Positions 43,059-47,973 of a stretch of DNA of 47,973 nt are shown here, in pieces. A model generated the notes under the pieces. That model was not told the origin of the DNA, made no database searches, and was given only the letters and a program-made list of their open reading frames with translations. The translations under genes and the position numbers were made by a program. The stretch is from Pirellula sp. Lineage in GTDB: Bacteria; Planctomycetota; Planctomycetia; Pirellulales; Pirellulaceae. The stretch lies in the NCBI GenBank assembly GCA_021300015.1, contig JAJTFB010000035.1:1-47973 (forward strand). The letters run 5' to 3'. Each line of letters begins with the position of its first letter. The first letter of the stretch is position 1.

Positions 43059-43182
43059 CGCAAATTTGGCTTTTTCGATTCGCGGATTCAATAGAGCCTG
43101 ATAGTATAAGCGGTTCGAGCCGTTCGGGCGATGCACTACGGCGTGTGAATCGAGCAACTCCGAGACGAATTTTTTCCCGAAA

Positions 43183-44715
43183 ATGACTACTTTTCCAAGT
43201 TTCGAAAGCTACCGGGCTCTGTCCCAAAGGTTCGATATCGTTCCGGTTTACCGCAGACTCCTGAGCGATCACCTGACCCCCGTCAGCGCCTTTCGCCTCC
43301 TGGACGATGGCACCTCATCGGCCGGTCTTTTCGAGAGCGTGATCGGTGGCGAGAAAATTGGTCGCTACTCTTTCATCGCCGTCGGACCCCGCGCCCGAGT
43401 GGTCGCCTATGGCACCGAAGTCTCCTTCCACCACGACCAAACGGTGGAAAAATTCCAGTGCGACGACCCCCTGGAATTCCTCTCCGAACAACTTGGCAAC
43501 CAATCGATCGCACCGGTCCCAGAACTTCCACCCTTCGTCGGCGGGGCGATCGGATATGCCAGCTACGATGTTGTCCGCTACGTGGAAAACCTACCCAACC
43601 CCCCCGAGGATGACCGAAAACTCCCCGACCTGGATTTCGGCTTCTACGACCAACTGGTCATCTTTGATCATGTCAACAAGACCATCATGGTCGTCGTCCT
43701 GTCCCATTCGGCCAACGGAAATTCGGCCAACGGAAAATCCACCGATCCAACCTCCCCAGAGATAGCCTACCAAGAGGCCTCTAGCTGGATCGATCGGATC
43801 GTCGAGCGACTCGATCAACCTTTGCCCCAACACTCCCTAGCGGATATCCCGCTTACCTACACCCCAACGCTCAACCCAAAATCGAATTTCTCCAAAGAAG
43901 GCTTCCAAGAGGCCGTCTTGAAATGCCGGCAGTACATCGAGGCCGGAGATATCTTCCAAGTCGTCCTGAGCCAACGCTTCGAAATCGAGAGCCAAAGCGA
44001 ACCGATCGAAATCTTCCGAACCTTAAGGGTCATCAACCCGAGCCCCTTTATGTTCCTGCTGCGAACCCCCGAATGCACCCTTGTCGGCAGCAGCCCAGAA
44101 GTCATGGCTCGAGTCGTCGATCGGGTCGTGACGGTCCGCCCACTGGCCGGCACCCGACCTCGGGGCAAATCCTCCGAAGAGGACCGTCGACTCTCCGAGG
44201 AACTCCTAGCCGATCCCAAAGAACGGGCCGAACATGTGATGCTCGTTGACCTCGGACGAAATGACGTCGGACGCGTCGCCCAATTCGGCTCGGTTCGTCT
44301 GAACGATTTGATGGTCGTCGAACTCTATTCGCACGTCATGCACATTTCTTCGAATGTCCAAGGCACCCTGCGCGAGGATCTCTCCGCCATGGACGCATTT
44401 CGAGCCTGCCTTCCCGCAGGCACCGTCAGCGGAGCCCCCAAGGTCCGCGCCATGGAAATCATCGACGAACTTGAACCAACCAAACGCGGTCCCTATGCAG
44501 GAGCAGTCGGCTACTTTGACTACCGAGGCAACATGGACACCTGCATCACCCTGCGGACCATGGTCATCCAAAACCAACGTGTCTACATCCAAGCCGGCGC
44601 AGGACTCGTCGCCGACAGCGATCCGACCAGTGAATATCAAGAGACCGTCAACAAAGCCAAGGCGCTCTTAGCTGCCGTCGAAGTGACCGACCTAAGAACG
44701 AACCAAACCCCTTAG
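43183..44715 (+). CDS. trpE: Anthranilate synthase component I
   Basis: A 510-residue chorismate-utilising enzyme. The N-terminal domain carries ESVIGGEKIGRYSFI with the tryptophan-feedback region (LLES-type motif seen here as LFES). The catalytic part has YIEAGDIFQVVLSQRFE, PSPFMFLLR, GSSPEVMARV, RPLAGTRPRG, LVDLGRNDVGRV, LPAGTVSGAPKVRAMEIIDE and RGPYAGAVGYFDY. It converts chorismate and glutamine-derived ammonia to anthranilate. A 15-bp duplication codes for SANGN/SANGK around 43710-43740. I found no Trp-codon leader or terminator upstream. trpG is not adjacent. Confidence 0.95.
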   Translation: MTTFPSFESYRALSQRFDIVPVYRRLLSDHLTPVSAFRLLDDGTSSAGLFESVIGGEKIGRYSFIAVGPRARVVAYGTEVSFHHDQTVEKFQCDDPLEFLSEQLGNQSIAPVPELPPFVGGAIGYASYDVVRYVENLPNPPEDDRKLPDLDFGFYDQLVIFDHVNKTIMVVVLSHSANGNSANGKSTDPTSPEIAYQEASSWIDRIVERLDQPLPQHSLADIPLTYTPTLNPKSNFSKEGFQEAVLKCRQYIEAGDIFQVVLSQRFEIESQSEPIEIFRTLRVINPSPFMFLLRTPECTLVGSSPEVMARVVDRVVTVRPLAGTRPRGKSSEEDRRLSEELLADPKERAEHVMLVDLGRNDVGRVAQFGSVRLNDLMVVELYSHVMHISSNVQGTLREDLSAMDAFRACLPAGTVSGAPKVRAMEIIDELEPTKRGPYAGAVGYFDYRGNMDTCITLRTMVIQNQRVYIQAGAGLVADSDPTSEYQETVNKAKALLAAVEVTDLRTNQTP

Positions 44716-44716
44716 A

Positions 44717-45511
44717 TCAAGGTGGCGAAATAATCTCGCTGTCGAAATAGTTCGTCGACATCCCAGCATCCACAATCAAGGTTTGGGCATTGATCCCCGA
44801 GGACCTTGGACTCAACAGAAACAACGCCGTATCGGCGACCTCCTGGGTCGTTAAACCAACCTTGCGCGGTATCGCCTTCTCTGCAAACAAATAAGCATCG
44901 ACATAGCCTGGAATCCCAGCCGATGCACTGGTCTTGAGCAGACCTGCACCCACCGCATTGAATCGGACTCGGGAAAAACGACTGAACGACTTGGCCAAAA
45001 AAGCCAACGAAGAATCCAATGCGGCTTTCACCGGTGCCATAAACCCATAACTCTCCGAAGCCATCTTGGTCGTCGATATGCTGATCGTCACGACCGACGC
45101 ATCGGGGCGAAGAATCGGCCCGAGCGCATCGCTGATGGCGATCAACGAAAAGCACGAGATGTCGATCGCCTGAAGAAACTGCTTGCGCGTCGTCTGATGA
45201 AACGGCTTGATCCCATCGCTGTAGTCGGCAAAGGCGATCGAGTGACACACCCCGGCGATCGGTACCTTCTGCTCGATCAACTCCTTGGCCATCTGATCGA
45301 TCTGCTCTTGATACTCGACGTCACAAACCAAAATCTTCGACTCCGGGAATAGCTTCGAGACTTCCGCCTGACGCTTCGGGCTGCGAACCACCAAGACGAC
45401 TTCCGCACCGACCTCCAAGAGTGTCTTGGCGATGTGCGCCGCGACACTTTTTTTATTCGCGACTCCAAAGACAACCACACGCTGCCCCGTGAGGCTCAAA
45501 AAATCACTCAT
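44717..45511 (-). CDS. fabI: Enoyl-[acyl-carrier-protein] reductase FabI
   Basis: A 264-residue FabI-type SDR. The cofactor region is [20 protein letters not shown], the family motif HSIAFAD is at 90-96, the catalytic pair is Tyr155-x6-Lys162 ([12 protein letters not shown]), and the C-terminal [18 protein letters not shown] corresponds to the FabI substrate-loop region. It carries out the last reduction of fatty-acid elongation. The additional tyrosine found ten residues before the catalytic one in E. coli FabI is not present here (Ile). It begins 6 nt after the end of the prepilin-like gene. Confidence 0.88.
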   Translation of the reverse strand: MSDFLSLTGQRVVVFGVANKKSVAAHIAKTLLEVGAEVVLVVRSPKRQAEVSKLFPESKILVCDVEYQEQIDQMAKELIEQKVPIAGVCHSIAFADYSDGIKPFHQTTRKQFLQAIDISCFSLIAISDALGPILRPDASVVTISISTTKMASESYGFMAPVKAALDSSLAFLAKSFSRFSRVRFNAVGAGLLKTSASAGIPGYVDAYLFAEKAIPRKVGLTTQEVADTALFLLSPRSSGINAQTLIVDAGMSTNYFDSEIISPP

Positions 45512-45517
45512 CCTGCC

Positions 45518-47411
45518 CTAATTTCCTTGGAGGCTATGAACCATCGAAAGCTCCTGCAGGGTCCCAGCCGTCGCGTCCTGAACCCGCAACTTGATCTGAA
45601 TTGCCGGAATCGCATAACGGTACGGAGGACTCGTATCGCGCTCGGATTCCTCGTCGATCACACCATTGCTGTTGTTGTCGCCCCCATCGATCCCGTGATC
45701 TGCCGTCGTACTCACCACAGCCGTTCCACCATAAGGAACCATGCCGTTTTCGGAGATGCCGCTGGCCTGCGCATTCCCATCCGATTCGTAGTAATCACTG
45801 AAAGTATCGAAGGTCGGCTGATGGACCGAAAACGCCGTGGAAAACTTGCCAGATCGTACCATCGAATCGATAACTCCCCCCGAAATAGGCTCGAATCCGG
45901 AGAGGGCACTACCCCAAATCGAACCGCTGGGGGACAAACCATAGGTGCTTCCCGATGCGTTCCTCAGTTGATTGCGTACCCGAAAGCCCCACGAAAGATC
46001 GACAAAAGCGCCAGTGCTGGCGGGAATAATGACTCCATTCTGCTCATCCTCAAAAATCTTGAGCATCACTGCATAGCCCGGGTCGCTCGGTCCGACGATC
46101 AAATCGTCATATCCCCGTTCGCCGGCCGCCGCTAATTTTTGAGCTATCGGAGCATCTTTATCCGTCAAGCTCCCATAAAGACCATCGACCCCGGGGGTAT
46201 AGAGTTGAACCCACCACGTTCGATGCGACGATCTCTTCTTGGGTGTGCTGAACTGCATAAGTGCTGTTTCCAGTCGAAACCAAATTGGTACGGCAAAAGG
46301 CCGATGGAAAAAAACCGCGATCGTTGTTGGGATTCACTCCCGACATGGCCAAGTTGGTCATGGTCAAATAGTTGCCGTTGGAGTTCGCTTCGTTGGTCAA
46401 CGCCAAGATCGGTAGCGATGCTTGATTCGCATTGACCGGCAAGCTGTAGTGGGCAAATCGGTTCTCCGGTTGCTGCAGATCCGCAAGCGAATTGGTCTTG
46501 AGCACAAAACGACTGTTCGCAGCATCCCAGTGCTTACGCACCGAAAGATCCGTACGCTGGTAAGCAAACCGCATCTGATAACGGAACGAATCCGCATCGT
46601 TCAGATCGACCGGCAAAGGGGCCGCGATCAGTTGCTCGTCGTCAGGTACCGCAGGTAGCTTCGAGATGCTCACGTCCAAATCGGGACGAATCAACATCAC
46701 ACGCCGACAAAGCGCCACCCGGTCGGGCATCCCATCCGGATCGGGAATGCCGTCCCCATTCAAATCCACTACGGGAATCACATCGTTGACCGGCGTCGAT
46801 GAAGGAGAGTACGAGTAGTTCCCATTGGAATTCTGTGGGTCCGGATTGTTGAGCATCCCCACTTCGTTCAATGGACGCATAAACCAAGCGATCTCTGCAT
46901 ACTCCGATGCGATCGTCACATCGGTCACCCAGTCCTGAAACGTAATCGTTGCGATATCCCCTGAGTGAATTTTCATCAGTGCCAATGGGACTCGTCCGTA
47001 AAACCACTGTCCATCGCGTGCCTTGGTCGTGAACATCATCGCATCGTCGATATCCGACCAACGGCTTGCACTGAGCTTGTCCTCGATCTCGACCCCCGTG
47101 GGGACATAGTTAAACAGCATCGCTGTCGAATCCGACAAGGGTCCATCGTAGTAGACAAAGTAACCGTTAGGCGATTTCGAACTCTGTGGATGCACCGTCG
47201 TCGAGACGGTCAAACCCTGCAAGTCCGACCTCAAAAGGGTCGAGATCGATCGAAGCTGATCGCTCGAGGTCAACCGAGCCCTACCCGATGAAATGCTCTG
47301 ACTCGTGGTCTTGAAGCCCTGGGCCAGGGCCAGCATGATCATGAGCGTCAACGCGGTCGCAATAAGGACTTCGATCAAAGTCATTCCGCGGGGTACAAAT
47401 CGCCTAGCCAT
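45518..47411 (-). pseudogene. Prepilin-like protein (type II/IV secretion pseudopilin) with one frameshift
   Basis: The first frame starts at ATG 47411 (GAGAGG 7 nt upstream) with a prepilin cleavage site and hydrophobic helix: RGMTLIEVLIATALTLMIML. It remains in frame until about 46210; the rest (VQLYTPGVDGLYGSLTDKDA to a stop at 45518) is in the +1 frame. Skipping one G in the GTGGTGGG run (about 46208-46215) joins the parts as ASNVVVQLYTPGV without a gap, for a product of about 630 residues. The C-terminal end (YAIPAIQIKLRVQDATAGTL) is typical of planctomycete prepilin-type proteins. The shift may be a sequencing insertion, a real mutation or, less likely, programmed. fabI follows 6 nt downstream. 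Confidence 0.78.
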
Positions 47412-47780
47412 GTGACTGCCTCTCGGATTCGCCGATGTTGAAAATTGTTTTTGATAAGCTTCGGATTCGATGCACCTTGGGTTCGCCGTGAATCCCAGCA
47501 GAGCGTCGGGCCTAGTGTGTAGGTGGTGCGAAGGAGGCTATTCGTCGCATCACATCATTTAATCCTCGAAACAGCTCGAAGTCAATATTTTATCGCAACT
47601 TAGAGGGGACTTGCACCCCACAAAAACCTTGAATAAACCGGTTTTTCAGCCAGCCGACGCCCATGCGATCTCGGCTCAATCGAACCTGAACTCCATCGCT
47701 CCTCGGAGGATCGAACTATACTTAGCCTCTGAATCCCCCCAAAGAGCCATTCCCCAGCGTCGATTCGACCCCTTGTATTG
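47412..47780. other. 369-bp divergent intergenic region
   Basis: No gene with recognisable features lies here. It contains the upstream region of the prepilin gene (minus) and of the partial gene at 47781 (plus). A TATACT box at about 47717-47722 points towards the plus-strand gene; its -35 region is unclear. A palindrome AAACCGGTTT is near 47635. Confidence 0.4.
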
Positions 47781-47973
47781 ATGTCCGACCCACGAATCAT
47801 CAAACTCTCCAACGCGATTCTCGAATCGGCCATCGATCAATGGAACCGGACGCTCTCACAGGTCAACCCAGGCGATCCGAAAGCACTTCAGGATTTGATC
47901 CACCAAGCTCGCTCGCGGATCCCGGAATTGTTCGATTCGGCAGAACCGGTCGATCCAACAACCCTCGGAGAAG
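47781..47973 (+). CDS. Hypothetical protein, 5' part only (cut by window end)
   Basis: An open frame of 64 codons from ATG 47781 to the window edge, beginning MSDPRIIKLSNAILESAIDQ and continuing with charged, helix-forming sequence (WNRTLSQVNPGDPKALQDLI). I do not recognise it. It starts after a TATACT-like box and is not overlapped by any other credible gene. Being truncated, its length and function are unknown. Confidence 0.5.
   Translation, partial: MSDPRIIKLSNAILESAIDQWNRTLSQVNPGDPKALQDLIHQARSRIPELFDSAEPVDPTTLGE

Noticed and set aside
43059-43182. Tryptophan attenuator upstream of trpE
   Set aside because: No short ORF with Trp codons and no terminator hairpin with a T-run were found before the trpE start.

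Overview
The window reads as chromosomal DNA of a planctomycete, most likely Pirellulales-like. Evidence: two giant c-type-cytochrome-like PSCyt1/DUF1549/DUF1553 proteins, a DUF1501 protein, a Chlamydiae/Verrucomicrobia/Planctomycetes small basic protein, an ECF sigma factor overlapping a membrane Ser/Thr kinase, a CRTAC1/UnbV-type FG-GAP protein, a Tat-exported Gfo/Idh protein, and few canonical Shine-Dalgarno sites. No rRNA, tRNA, CRISPR, prophage or intact insertion sequence was recognised.

Layout. 53-6312: a polytopic membrane protein, convergent with a broken SMP-30/gluconolactonase gene, then the first PSCyt1 giant. 6313-7721: repeat-rich spacers (a pair of inverted REP-like copies and a 30-bp hairpin) around a TrkA_C membrane protein. 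7722-9654 (minus): rhodanese-like exported protein, acylphosphatase, small basic protein. 9870-20164 (plus): TPR protein, UnbV/FG-GAP lipoprotein, a two-part AAA ATPase, a periplasmic solute-binding protein fused to an OmpA peptidoglycan-binding domain, a VWA membrane protein, then an alpha/beta-hydrolase lipoprotein. 20315-24466 (plus): thiS-thiG, then sthA-hemQ-ABC ATPase. 24475-28924: ybeY (minus), a BON protein with elastin-like pentapeptides (plus), and an overlapping ECF sigma/kinase pair (minus). 29153-32258 (plus): an HD phosphohydrolase and cimA. 32261-37147: a decayed Rpn-family fragment, then the second PSCyt1 giant with its DUF1501 partner. 37281-41150: amidohydrolase, Gfo/Idh oxidoreductase, SDR. 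41147-47411: mcsA-mcsB (minus), trpE (plus), fabI and a frameshifted prepilin-like gene (minus). A partial unknown gene starts at 47781.

The strongest undescribed-looking signal is upstream of cimA (30463-30665). A promoter-like sequence at the stop of the HD gene is followed by an 18-codon ORF with three consecutive Ile codons, a segment that can pair with the 5' arm of a terminator, and a strong intrinsic terminator ending 16 nt before the cimA start. This is the geometry of ribosome-mediated transcription attenuation by isoleucine, the end product of the CimA pathway. The second notable locus is the AAA / SBP-OmpA / VWA cluster (13135-17893), which encodes a cytosolic ATPase, a peptidoglycan-anchored ligand-binding protein and a VWA protein with a C-terminal membrane anchor, but no transporter permease.
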